Below, piece by piece: positions 25,545-35,826 of a DNA stretch of 64,000 nt. This DNA comes from Nucisporomicrobium flavum (GTDB taxonomy: Bacteria > Actinomycetota > Actinomycetes > Mycobacteriales > Micromonosporaceae). Numbering within the stretch: the stretch's first letter is position 1; each line of letters opens with the position of its first letter. A model generated the notes under the pieces. It did not search any database and was not told the origin of the DNA. It saw only the letters and a program-made list of their open reading frames with translations. The stretch spans positions 124,001-188,000 of the forward strand of contig NZ_JADMLH010000012.1 of the NCBI RefSeq assembly GCF_016464385.1. The letters run 5' to 3'. The translations under genes and the position numbers were made by a program.

Positions 25545-26198
25545 TCACCAGCCGCGGGAGCGCCACTCCGGCAGGTGCGGGCGCTCCCGGCCGAGCGTCG
25601 AGTCCTTGCCGTGGCCGGGGTAGAACCACGTGTCGTCCGGCAGCCGGTCGAACAGCTTCGTCTCGACGTCGGTGATCAGCGACTCGAAGTTCTTCTTGTT
25701 GCCGCGGGTGTTGCCGACGCCGCCCGGGAACAGGCTGTCGCCGGTGAACAGGTGCGCGATGCCGCCCGGCTCGCGGTAGAGCAGCACGATGCTGCCCGGG
25801 GTGTGGCCGACGACGTGGATCACTTCGAGCGCGCAGTCACCGACCGCGATGGTGTCGCCGTCGCGGACCGTGTCGGTCACCACCGGGATGCCCGCCGCGT
25901 CGTCGACGCCGGCCACCGAGCGTGCGCCGGTGGCCTCGACCACCTCGGCCAGCGCGCCGTGGTGGTCGCCGTGCTGGTGGGTCGTCACCACGGTCGCCAG
26001 GCCGCCGTCGCCGATCAGGTCGAGCAGCGTGGCGGCGTCGTTCGCCGCGTCGATGAGGACCTGGGTGCCGTCGGACGCGCAGCGCAGCAGGTAGGCGTTG
26101 TTGTCCATCGGGCCGACCGACACCTTCGTCACGGTGAGGCCGCGGAGCTCGCGTACCGCCGGGGCCGAGCCCCGGCTCACGTCGCCGGTGTACGTCAT
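25545..26198 (-). CDS. Metallo-beta-lactamase-fold hydrolase (glyoxalase II-like)
   Basis: Zinc-type hydrolase (217 residues) with the motif THQHGDHHG (His74, His76, Asp78, His79), a downstream VVGHTPGS His, the bridging Asp in FTGDSLFPGG and the last His in YPGHGKD. The short length and GVGNTRG loop match glyoxalase II-like/ETHE1-like enzymes that cleave thioesters or persulfides. It is the last gene of a three-gene operon after an NmrA-like oxidoreductase and a maleylpyruvate isomerase-like protein, starting 2 bases after the latter's stop. Hydrolysis of a mycothiol conjugate is a reasonable guess from that context. The ATG at 26198 fits the family start. Confidence 0.85.
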   Translation of the reverse strand: MTYTGDVSRGSAPAVRELRGLTVTKVSVGPMDNNAYLLRCASDGTQVLIDAANDAATLLDLIGDGGLATVVTTHQHGDHHGALAEVVEATGARSVAGVDDAAGIPVVTDTVRDGDTIAVGDCALEVIHVVGHTPGSIVLLYREPGGIAHLFTGDSLFPGGVGNTRGNKKNFESLITDVETKLFDRLPDDTWFYPGHGKDSTLGRERPHLPEWRSRGW

Positions 26199-26200
26199 CG

Positions 26201-26905
26201 TCACTTCCACTTCGGGGGAGCCGGCAGTTCGCCGTCGGGGGAGATCGTGAGGTCCGAGCCGTCCGCACGGCCGGCGAGCCACGCGGCGATGGACCGGGTG
26301 GGTCCGCCGACCGACGGGGTGGCGTCGGTGACCGTGCCGATGGTGAGCGGATGGTCGAGGCCGTGCGGGCGCAGCACCAGCGCCAGGCTGCCGTCGGCGC
26401 CGCTGACGATCTCGCGGAGCAGGCGCAGCGCGAACGCGTCCGACCAGTCCTCGGGGGTGTAGCCGAGGCCGAGGTCGACGTGGTGCACCTCGACCTCACG
26501 CAGCCGCGCCCACGGCACCACCGCGGCGGACTGCCCGGTGGCGGCGAGGTGGAACGTCCACGCCTCGGCCGGCATCGCCGCGGCGGCGTCGGCGAACCGT
26601 TCGTGGGACTCGCGCAGGTCCGCGATCTGCTCGTCGAGGGGGCGCCGGTATCCGGCCTCGATACCCTCCGCGCGGGCCGTCGGGGTCGCGTACGGCAGGG
26701 TCTCCACGCCGGTGCGGGCCCAGGTCAGCAGGTTGGTGTAGGCGTCGGCGTTGCGGGCCACGTGGGTCAGGACGTGACCGACGGTCCAGCCCGGCAGCCG
26801 GGACGGCGCGGAGGTCGCGCCGGGCTCCAGGCCTTCGGCCGTACGGATCAGCCGTTCCGTCGCCTGGTCGACATCGGTCATGAGCACCAGCGGATCGATC
26901 GTCAC
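26201..26905 (-). CDS. Mycothiol-dependent maleylpyruvate isomerase-family protein
   Basis: Protein of 234 residues with the MDMPI/DinB-like four-helix N-terminal domain (LPGWTVGHVLTHVARNADAY) and a second conserved region WARLREVEVHHVDLGLGY. The His residues of the first motif and the Glu and His of the second match the metal ligands of mycothiol-dependent maleylpyruvate isomerase. It overlaps the preceding oxidoreductase gene by 4 bases as GTGA, which decides the GTG start at 26905 over the ATG at 26881. The C-terminal domain (about residues 150-234) is of the usual length. True isomerase activity is not certain: the family also contains other thiol-dependent enzymes. Confidence 0.85.
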   Translation of the reverse strand: MTIDPLVLMTDVDQATERLIRTAEGLEPGATSAPSRLPGWTVGHVLTHVARNADAYTNLLTWARTGVETLPYATPTARAEGIEAGYRRPLDEQIADLRESHERFADAAAAMPAEAWTFHLAATGQSAAVVPWARLREVEVHHVDLGLGYTPEDWSDAFALRLLREIVSGADGSLALVLRPHGLDHPLTIGTVTDATPSVGGPTRSIAAWLAGRADGSDLTISPDGELPAPPKWK

Positions 26906-27804
26906 GTACCCGACCCTAGTGGGTGCCGGGCGTCCGGGTCGGCGAAGGCGGTCGCGTGGTCGGTGGCCCACTGCCGGAACGTCCGCGGGGGCTTCCCGAG
27001 GATGTCGCCCACCGTGGACGTCACGTACGCCCGGTGTCCCATCGTGGCGTTCCACGCGGCCAGCAGCATGTCCACGGCGGGGCGCGCGGCCTCCGGGGTC
27101 CGGCGCCGGAAGTCGTCGGCCGGCAGGTCCTCGAACGTGATGGGACGGCCCAGCACGTCACCGATGGCGCGTACCTGGTCCGCCTGACTGAGCGACTCCG
27201 GGCCGGTCAGCACGTAGTCGCCGCCGGCGTGCCCGTCCTCGGACAGGCACCGCGCGATGACCTCGGCGACGTCGCGATCGTCGACCGGCGCCGTCTCGGC
27301 CGCGCCGTACGGCCACCGGACCACCTCCCCGCCGCGGATGGCGTCCGCCCACCAGAGCAGCGCGTTCGACGCGAACATCCCCGGCCGTACGATCGTCGCG
27401 TCGAGCCCGGCCGCCGCGATGAGCCGCTCGATCCCCGCGTGCATCGCCGCCATCGGATTCGGTTGCTGGAAGAACGGATGCGGCGTCCGGTGCGGTGCGG
27501 ACAGATAGACGACCCGGCGGGTGTGACGGGCCAGCCGGTCGATGACGGCCGGCGCGGTCTGCGGCGGCGCGGTCCACACCAGGAACACCGAGCCGGCGCC
27601 GTGCAGCGCCTTGTCGAGCGAGTCCGGCACCGTGAGGTCGCCGGTCACGATCTCGGCCTCGGCCGGCAACGCATCCGCCGGTTCCGGATGGCGGCGCACG
27701 AGGGCACGGACCGGTACGCCCGCGTCGAGCAGCAGGCCGGTCACGGCACGTCCCATTCGTCCCGTCGCACCGGTGACCAGCACCGGGATGTGATCAGAAG
27801 TCAT
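26902..27804 (-). CDS. NmrA/NAD(P)H-binding Rossmann-fold protein
   Basis: Protein of 300 residues of the atypical short-chain dehydrogenase (NmrA/HSCARG) type. The nucleotide-binding motif is VLVTGATGRMGRAV (GxxGxxG at residues 12-18), followed by RALVRR and VVTGDL-like EIVTGDLTVPDSLD. The YxxxK catalytic pair of classical SDRs is not evident, so it may be a redox sensor or an NADPH-dependent reductase of quinone-like substrates. It is the first gene of the operon and is divergent from a TetR regulator across a 63-base region with palindromes, which is most likely where the operon is controlled. Confidence 0.83.
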   Translation of the reverse strand: MTSDHIPVLVTGATGRMGRAVTGLLLDAGVPVRALVRRHPEPADALPAEAEIVTGDLTVPDSLDKALHGAGSVFLVWTAPPQTAPAVIDRLARHTRRVVYLSAPHRTPHPFFQQPNPMAAMHAGIERLIAAAGLDATIVRPGMFASNALLWWADAIRGGEVVRWPYGAAETAPVDDRDVAEVIARCLSEDGHAGGDYVLTGPESLSQADQVRAIGDVLGRPITFEDLPADDFRRRTPEAARPAVDMLLAAWNATMGHRAYVTSTVGDILGKPPRTFRQWATDHATAFADPDARHPLGSGT

Positions 27805-27819
27805 GGCAGCGATTGAACC

Positions 27820-27858
27820 GTTACTCGGTTAAAAAAGCAACTCAGTAACTAATGTTAC
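27820..27858. promoter_or_regulatory. Palindromic operator region between NmrA-like gene and TetR gene
   Basis: GTTACTCGGTT (27820-27830) and AACTCAGTAAC (27839-27849) are inverted arms with 9 of 11 positions matching. A second palindrome, GTAAC-TAAT-GTTAC (27845-27858), overlaps the right arm. The stretch is AT-rich compared with its surroundings and lies between two divergent starts, as expected for a TetR-type self-regulated operator. Confidence 0.65.
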
Positions 27859-27867
27859 CGTGTCGGG

Positions 27868-28482
27868 GTGACCGAGCAGGCGGGGCTGCGCGCCCGCAAG
27901 AAGGAACGCACCCGGGATGCGATCGCTGACGCGGCCATCTCGCTGTTCCTCGCGCGCGGGTTCGACGAGGTGTCGGTGTCCGACATCGCCGCGACGGCGG
28001 AGGTGTCGAAACCAACCCTGTTCCGCTACTTCGCCACCAAGGAAGACCTGGTCCTGCACCGCTTCGCGGACCACAACGGTGAGGCGGCGCGCGTGGTTCG
28101 CGACCGTCCGCCGGACACCGCGCCGCTCACCGCGCTGCACCGGCACTTCCGCGACGGCCTGGACCGCTTCGAGCCGGTCACCGGCCTCAACGACCATCCC
28201 GAGGTCCTGGCGTTCCACCGGCTGGTGTTCGGTACCCCCAGCCTTGCGGGACGGCTGACGCAGTACCAGCTCGACGACGAGGACGCGCTCGCCGCCGCCC
28301 TCGGCGAGGGTGTCGCGGCCCGGCTGCAGGCCGCCCAGGTGATCGCGGTGCACCGCGTCCTGGCCCGCGCCAACTGGCAGAAGATCGCCGGCGGGAGGAC
28401 CGCACGCGACGTGCACCCCGAGGCGGTCGCCGACGCGGATCGCGCCTTCGGCCAGCTGCGGCACGGCATCGGCGGGGCCTAA
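27868..28482 (+). CDS. TetR-family transcriptional regulator
   Basis: Repressor-type regulator (204 residues). The N-terminal HTH reads ARKKERTRDAIADAA, then FDEVSVSDIAATAEVSKPTLFRYFATKEDLV, the canonical TetR helix-turn-helix. The C-terminal ligand-binding part (LTALHRHFRDGL onwards) is of the MftR/TetR_C type and does not show a known ligand. The GTG at 27868 lies 9 bases after the second operator palindrome. It probably represses itself and the divergent NmrA-like operon, so its effector is likely the substrate or product of that pathway. Confidence 0.9.
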   Translation: MTEQAGLRARKKERTRDAIADAAISLFLARGFDEVSVSDIAATAEVSKPTLFRYFATKEDLVLHRFADHNGEAARVVRDRPPDTAPLTALHRHFRDGLDRFEPVTGLNDHPEVLAFHRLVFGTPSLAGRLTQYQLDDEDALAAALGEGVAARLQAAQVIAVHRVLARANWQKIAGGRTARDVHPEAVADADRAFGQLRHGIGGA

Positions 28483-28560
28483 TTCGCTTTCCCTGGCGGT
28501 GACGCCGCTCGTACGGTCTGTGCAACACGTCGACAGGACCTGCGAGGAGGTTGGGTGTCC

Positions 28561-29601
28561 ATGTCTGACCTGTCCGCGCTGGGCTGGGACGCGACGCTGG
28601 CTTCCGCGTACCGCTCCTTCGACCGTCCCGACGCGACGGCCGGCCGCGTGCTGCGAGCCGACCGCGGCGTCTGTACCGTGCTCGCCGCCGACGGTGTGCA
28701 CCGTGCGAGCCTCTCCGGCACCGTTCTGCTCGGTGCCGCGGGCGACCCGGCGAACCTTCCGTGCGCCGGTGACTGGGTGGTCCTGCGTCGCTGGCCGGAT
28801 CGCCGGACGACGGTGGAGGTCGTGCTGCCGCGGCGCACCGCGCTGATCCGCCGTACCGCCGACAAGGACTCCACCGGCCAGGTGCTGGCCGCCAACATGG
28901 ACACCGTCGCGGTCGTCGAACCCATGCATCCTGCACCCGACGCCGCGCGGGTCGAGCGTCTTCTCGCCCTCGCGTGGGAGTCCGGCGCGCAACCGGTGGT
29001 CCTGCTCACGAAGAGCGACACCGCGGGGGTCCCGCAAGCGGTCGCGCGCCAACTTTGTGAGCTTGCGCCAGATGTACGGGTCCTGGCGATCAGCGTTCAC
29101 GAGGGGCTGGGGCTCAACGAGGTGCGGGAGCTCGTCACGCCGGGACGCACGCTCGCGCTCCTGGGCCGGTCCGGTGCCGGCAAGTCCACCCTCGTCAACG
29201 CGCTGGCGGGCACGGAGGTGATGCCCGTACAGGAGATCCGCAACGTCGACGGCAAGGGGCGGCACACGACCGCGTACCGAAGTCTGGTCCTGATTCCCGG
29301 AGGCGGCGCCGTGCTGGACACGCCCGGCATCCGCGGGGTCGGCCTGCTCGACACGGAAGAGGGACTGGACCGCGCCTTCGCCGACGTGGCCGGGCTGGCC
29401 ACCCAGTGCCGGTTCGGTGATTGCGGTCACGACGGCGAGCCCGGTTGCGCGGTCGAAGCCGCGCTCGCCGACGGCTCGTTGCTCCCGCGACGCCTCGAGA
29501 GCTGGCGCAAGCTGCACCGGGAGGTCGCCGTGGAGAGCGGCCGGCGGGCCGCGCGGCTCGCCGGGGCAGCCGGGCCGGGCAGGCGCAGGCCGCGGCGCTG
29601 A
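28561..29601 (+). CDS. rsgA: Ribosome small subunit-dependent GTPase A
   Basis: Circularly permuted GTPase (346 residues) that helps mature the 30S subunit. The G motifs appear in the permuted order: LLTKSD (G4), then LGRSGAGKSTLVNAL (G1), a HTTAYR switch region (G2) and LDTPGIRGVG (G3). An N-terminal OB domain precedes them and the C-terminal zinc-binding module is CRFGDCGHDGEPGC. AGGAGG at 28545-28550 is 10 bases before this ATG; an in-frame GTG at 28555 is only 4 bases from it, so the ATG is preferred but not certain. The C-terminus is a basic RRAARLAG...RRRPRR tail. It appears to be a single-gene unit. Confidence 0.94.
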   Translation: MSDLSALGWDATLASAYRSFDRPDATAGRVLRADRGVCTVLAADGVHRASLSGTVLLGAAGDPANLPCAGDWVVLRRWPDRRTTVEVVLPRRTALIRRTADKDSTGQVLAANMDTVAVVEPMHPAPDAARVERLLALAWESGAQPVVLLTKSDTAGVPQAVARQLCELAPDVRVLAISVHEGLGLNEVRELVTPGRTLALLGRSGAGKSTLVNALAGTEVMPVQEIRNVDGKGRHTTAYRSLVLIPGGGAVLDTPGIRGVGLLDTEEGLDRAFADVAGLATQCRFGDCGHDGEPGCAVEAALADGSLLPRRLESWRKLHREVAVESGRRAARLAGAAGPGRRRPRR

Positions 29602-29626
29602 CCCGCGGCTCTGGCAGAATGCACCG

Positions 29627-31423
29627 ATGCCCGCGGTAGAGGAACAGGTCGTCGCCGGCCAGCCGGATGTCGTCGAGCCCGCACCCCCGCGGCCTCGCGA
29701 CCGCAGCGGGCTCTGGGGACTGCTGAGCTACCTGGCCCTCGCCGTGCTCGTGACGATCCAGCTCTGGACCGACCCGAACGGGCGCGTGCTGTCGTCGAAC
29801 GACGACGACCACGGCTTCTTCATGGTGCTGCTCACCCACGGCGAGCGCGTCGTCTTCCACGGGCAGAACCCGTTCTTCACCGACCGCTTCAACGTGCCCG
29901 ACGGCGTCAACATGATGGCCCAGACGTCGGTGCTCGCGCTGAGCCTGCCGCTGGCACCGCTCACCCACTTCCTCGGCGTCGGCTTCACGGTCGTCGCGCT
30001 GATCACCCTCGGCCTGGCCGGGACGGCGGGAGCCTGGTGGTGGGTGCTCTCGCGGCACCTCGTCCGCAGCCGCCCCGCCGCCTGGCTCGGCGGGCTGTGG
30101 TGCGGGTTCGCCCCGGCGATGGTGTCGCACGCGAGCGGGCACGTGAACTTCGTCGCGGAGTTCGTGGTGCCGTTCATCGTCTGGCAGGTGCTGCGGTTGC
30201 GCGAGCCCGGCCGGGCCGTCCGCGGCGGGCTGATCCTGGCCCTGCTCATCGTGCTGCAGGTGTTCATCAACGAGGAGAGCCTGCTCTTCACCGCGCTCAC
30301 CCTGCTCGTGTTCGTCGTCGCGTACGCCTGCTTCGACTTCTCCGCGGCGCGGCAGGTGGCACGCCGGTTCGGCGCGGGGCTGGCGGTGGCCGCCGGGGCC
30401 TCGCTGGTGCTGCTCGGGTACCCGCTGTGGTGGCAGTTCGCCGGGCCGCAGAGCTACCACGGGCAGCCGTTCGAGCCGGGGAAGTTCGTCACCGATCTGC
30501 TGTCGCTGGGCGCGTACGCCCGCCAGTCGCTCGCCGGCAACGTGGCGCTCGCGCGTGAGCTGACCGTCAGCCCCACCGAGGAGAACACCTTCTGGGGCGT
30601 ACCGATGCTCGTGATGCTCGTGGTCGCCATGCGGATGCTGTGGCGCAACGCGGCCGCGCGGGCCGCCTTCGTCGCCGGCGTGGTCCTGCTGCTCATGTCG
30701 ATGGGCCCGGAGCTGCGCGTCGCCGGGCACGACACCGGGATCCCGCTGCCGTTCGCGCTGATCGCGCACGTGCCCGTGATCGACCTGGTCAGCGTCACCC
30801 GGTTCGCGATGGTGCCCGCCACGATCATCGGCGTGCTCATCGCGCTCGCCGCCGACCGGGCCGGGCTGCTGCCGCACCGGCGGCGGGTGGCGTTCTGGAT
30901 CGGCATGGCGCTCGCGGTCGTACCGGTGCTGCCCAAGCCGCTGCCGACCGTCGAGGCGTCGCCGCTGCCGCCGTTCATCGCGCAGCGGATGTGGGAGCCG
31001 TACGTGCCGGACGACCGCACGCTGGTGACCGTGCCGATGCCCGAGGTGACCACCGGGCGTACCGGGATGCGCTGGTTCGCCCTGTCCGGCCAGGGGTACA
31101 AGACGCCGCGCGGGTACTTCATGGGCCCCGCCGACCCGCCGGGCAACCGGACCGGGTCGTGGAACGCGGCGCCCCGGCCCACCTCCGACCTGCTGCGCAT
31201 CGCGGGGGCGTACGGTCGGATGCCGGTGCTGACGGACGCCGACCGGCGGGCCGCGACCGCCGACCTGACCTACTGGCGGGCCGCGGTCGTGGTTCTGACA
31301 CCCGACGCACCGAATCACGACCTGTTGGAGACGATCGTCACGGGGCTGCTCGGACGGGCTCCGCAGCAGCTCGGAGGCGTGGCGATGTGGGACGTCCGGG
31401 ATATCGTTCACCCTGCCGGGTGA
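29627..31423 (+). CDS. Large polytopic membrane protein, possibly a GT-C-type glycosyltransferase
   Basis: Membrane protein of 598 residues with about eleven to twelve hydrophobic segments in its first 440 residues and a soluble C-terminal region of about 170 residues outside the membrane. The first external loop contains SSNDDDHGFFM followed by FNVPDGVNMMAQTSVLALSLPL. An acidic cluster in that place is typical of GT-C lipid-linked-sugar transferases and of actinobacterial relatives without known function. I cannot assign a substrate. The ATG at 29627 follows CAGAAT (29615-29620), a passable -10, so expression may be leaderless; the open frame upstream overlaps rsgA and is not coding. Confidence 0.72.
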   Translation: MPAVEEQVVAGQPDVVEPAPPRPRDRSGLWGLLSYLALAVLVTIQLWTDPNGRVLSSNDDDHGFFMVLLTHGERVVFHGQNPFFTDRFNVPDGVNMMAQTSVLALSLPLAPLTHFLGVGFTVVALITLGLAGTAGAWWWVLSRHLVRSRPAAWLGGLWCGFAPAMVSHASGHVNFVAEFVVPFIVWQVLRLREPGRAVRGGLILALLIVLQVFINEESLLFTALTLLVFVVAYACFDFSAARQVARRFGAGLAVAAGASLVLLGYPLWWQFAGPQSYHGQPFEPGKFVTDLLSLGAYARQSLAGNVALARELTVSPTEENTFWGVPMLVMLVVAMRMLWRNAAARAAFVAGVVLLLMSMGPELRVAGHDTGIPLPFALIAHVPVIDLVSVTRFAMVPATIIGVLIALAADRAGLLPHRRRVAFWIGMALAVVPVLPKPLPTVEASPLPPFIAQRMWEPYVPDDRTLVTVPMPEVTTGRTGMRWFALSGQGYKTPRGYFMGPADPPGNRTGSWNAAPRPTSDLLRIAGAYGRMPVLTDADRRAATADLTYWRAAVVVLTPDAPNHDLLETIVTGLLGRAPQQLGGVAMWDVRDIVHPAG

Positions 31424-31471
31424 CGGGAATGACCGGGCCCGCGGGGGCGCTGTGCTCTTGGCGCCGGAAAC

Positions 31472-31494
31472 TTGTCGTACCCCGCGGCTAGGGT
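31472..31494 (+). promoter_or_regulatory. PafBC-type (RecA-NDp) DNA-damage promoter of uvrA
   Basis: TTGTCGTAC at 31472-31480, 8 bases, TAGGGT at 31489-31494. The 9-base element is identical to that of polA. Unlike the other three genes, uvrA keeps a leader of about 35 bases with a GGAG ribosome binding site. Confidence 0.7.
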
Positions 31495-31536
31495 GGCGGC
31501 GCCCATCATCAGAGACCGTAAACGGAGTGGCTGGCT

Positions 31537-34494
<2,958 letters not shown>

Positions 34495-34987
34495 CGCTCC
34501 TCAGGCCGAGCCCTCCGAGGGCTCGGCCTGCGCGGCTTCGGCCGGCGGTGGGTCGGTTGCGGCCCGTCGCCGGGGCGCGGACCTTCGCCGGCCGGCGCGG
34601 CCTCGGTCGGCTCGGGCCCGATCGGCGCGGCTTCGGCATCGCTTGGCTCTGATCGGCGCGGCTTCGACCGCGCTTGGCTCCGATTGCGCGGCCTCGGGGG
34701 CGCGGCCTCGGCGGACGGAGCCTCGGCCTACGCGGCCTCGTTTCTGCGGCTTCGGGGAGAAACTTGAAGTCACAGGTAACCCACAGCTATCGCGTCAGTC
34801 GGCTTCTGTGCTGCGGAAACGCGGCCAAGTCGGATCCCTGCCCCTCCACGATGCCGCAAATCGGCAGTTCCGAGCCGATAATTTCCTCCTGCGCCCATGA
34901 ACCACATCCGAGGGCCGCGCGTATGTACAAGCAACGCCGCGTGACGCAAGCGCGCGGACAGGGCACGTGGAAGGGTTTGGCGAACAG
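34495..34987. other. Intergenic region between uvrA and the Rieske gene
   Basis: About 490 bases. After the uvrA terminator comes a stretch of imperfect GCGGCYTCGG-type repeats to about 34750. From 34760 to 34930 the sequence is distinctly less GC-rich and should contain the Rieske gene promoter, but no convincing -35/-10 pair was identified. Confidence 0.5.
34503..34529 (+). terminator. Terminator hairpin of uvrA
   Basis: AGGCCGAGCCCTC (34503-34515) and GAGGGCTCGGCCT (34517-34529) form a perfect palindrome 8 bases after the stop; loop formation would open the inner pairs. There is no T-run. Confidence 0.65.
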
Positions 34988-35542
34988 ATGACTGACGTGC
35001 AGACGAGGCCCGACGCCGAGATCACGGGCGCCGACGAGCCGGCCGCCGCCACGGGCACGGTCGCCACGCGACGCGTCGTACTCGCAGGGGCCGGGGCCCT
35101 CGGTGCCGGGTGCCTTCTCGCCGCTTGCGGTACGGACACCAGCAGCAGCGGCACCAACGGCGCCAACGGCGGCGACTTCACCAACGACCCCGCCCCCGCG
35201 GGCAGCGCCGGCGCCGACGCGGGTGGCACCGGCTCGACCGGCAAGGGCTCGTCCGGCGGCGGGAAGACGCTCGTGGCGGCCGCGGACGTGCCGGAGGGCG
35301 GTGGCGTGATCAAGGGCGACTACGTCATCACCCAGCCCCAGAAGGGCACCTACAAAGCGTTCAGCAAGATCTGTACGCACCAGGGCTGCCCGGTGAGCAA
35401 GGTCGACGGCGGTGTCATCACCTGCCCCTGCCACAACAGCACGTTCTCCATCGAGGACGGTTCCCCGACCGGCGGCCCGGCGAAGAAGGCGCTGCCCGAG
35501 ACGGAGATCAAGGTGGACGGCGACAACATCGTCGCCGCTTAG
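34988..35542 (+). CDS. Rieske (2Fe-2S) lipoprotein with twin-arginine signal
   Basis: Small exported electron-transfer protein (184 residues). The signal region has TRRVVLAGAG (twin Arg at 28-29) and ends in a lipobox LAAC with Cys47, suggesting Tat export of a folded iron-sulfur protein and then lipidation. A Gly/Ser/Thr-rich linker of about 45 residues follows. The Rieske domain has CTHQGC and CPCHNS: cluster ligands Cys129, His131, Cys146 and His149, with Cys134/Cys148 available for the usual disulfide. The domain is minimal (about 90 residues), unlike QcrA. A redox partner is not encoded nearby. The ATG at 34988 is preferred; a GTG at 34967 is an alternative. Confidence 0.88.
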   Translation: MTDVQTRPDAEITGADEPAAATGTVATRRVVLAGAGALGAGCLLAACGTDTSSSGTNGANGGDFTNDPAPAGSAGADAGGTGSTGKGSSGGGKTLVAAADVPEGGGVIKGDYVITQPQKGTYKAFSKICTHQGCPVSKVDGGVITCPCHNSTFSIEDGSPTGGPAKKALPETEIKVDGDNIVAA

Positions 35543-35826
35543 GCCTCCCCGCCGGTTGCGGCGTTCGCCGTGACCGGCCGGGCGGGGCCCGCAGCGGGGG
35601 ACCGGCCCGTGGTGGCCGCCGTGGTCCCGGCCATGCGACCCGTGGTGGTCGTCGTGGCCACGCCACACCGGCCCGTGGTGGTCGTCGTGGCTGTCCGGTC
35701 ACGGCCGCCGCACCCCTGCCGGCACCGGCCGGTCCCTGTACGTCCGGCCGGAGGCCCGACGCCGTGGCGGCGGCAACGGACCTCCGGTCGGGTAATCATG
35801 TCAGGGGTCCGCACTAGGGTGGAATC
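35543..35826. other. Intergenic region between Rieske gene and uvrC
   Basis: About 280 bases. CCCGTGGTGGTCGTCGTGG occurs at about 35639 and again at about 35675, with a related copy near 35607, so it is another short direct-repeat zone. The uvrC promoter is at its right end. Confidence 0.5.
35798..35820 (+). promoter_or_regulatory. PafBC-type (RecA-NDp) DNA-damage promoter of uvrC
   Basis: ATGTCAGGG at 35798-35806 (7 of 9 matches to TTGTCRGTG), 8 bases, TAGGGT at 35815-35820. The GTG start is 6 bases after the -10, so the mRNA is probably leaderless. Weaker -35 match than at polA, uvrB and uvrA, but the spacing is identical. Confidence 0.55.
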
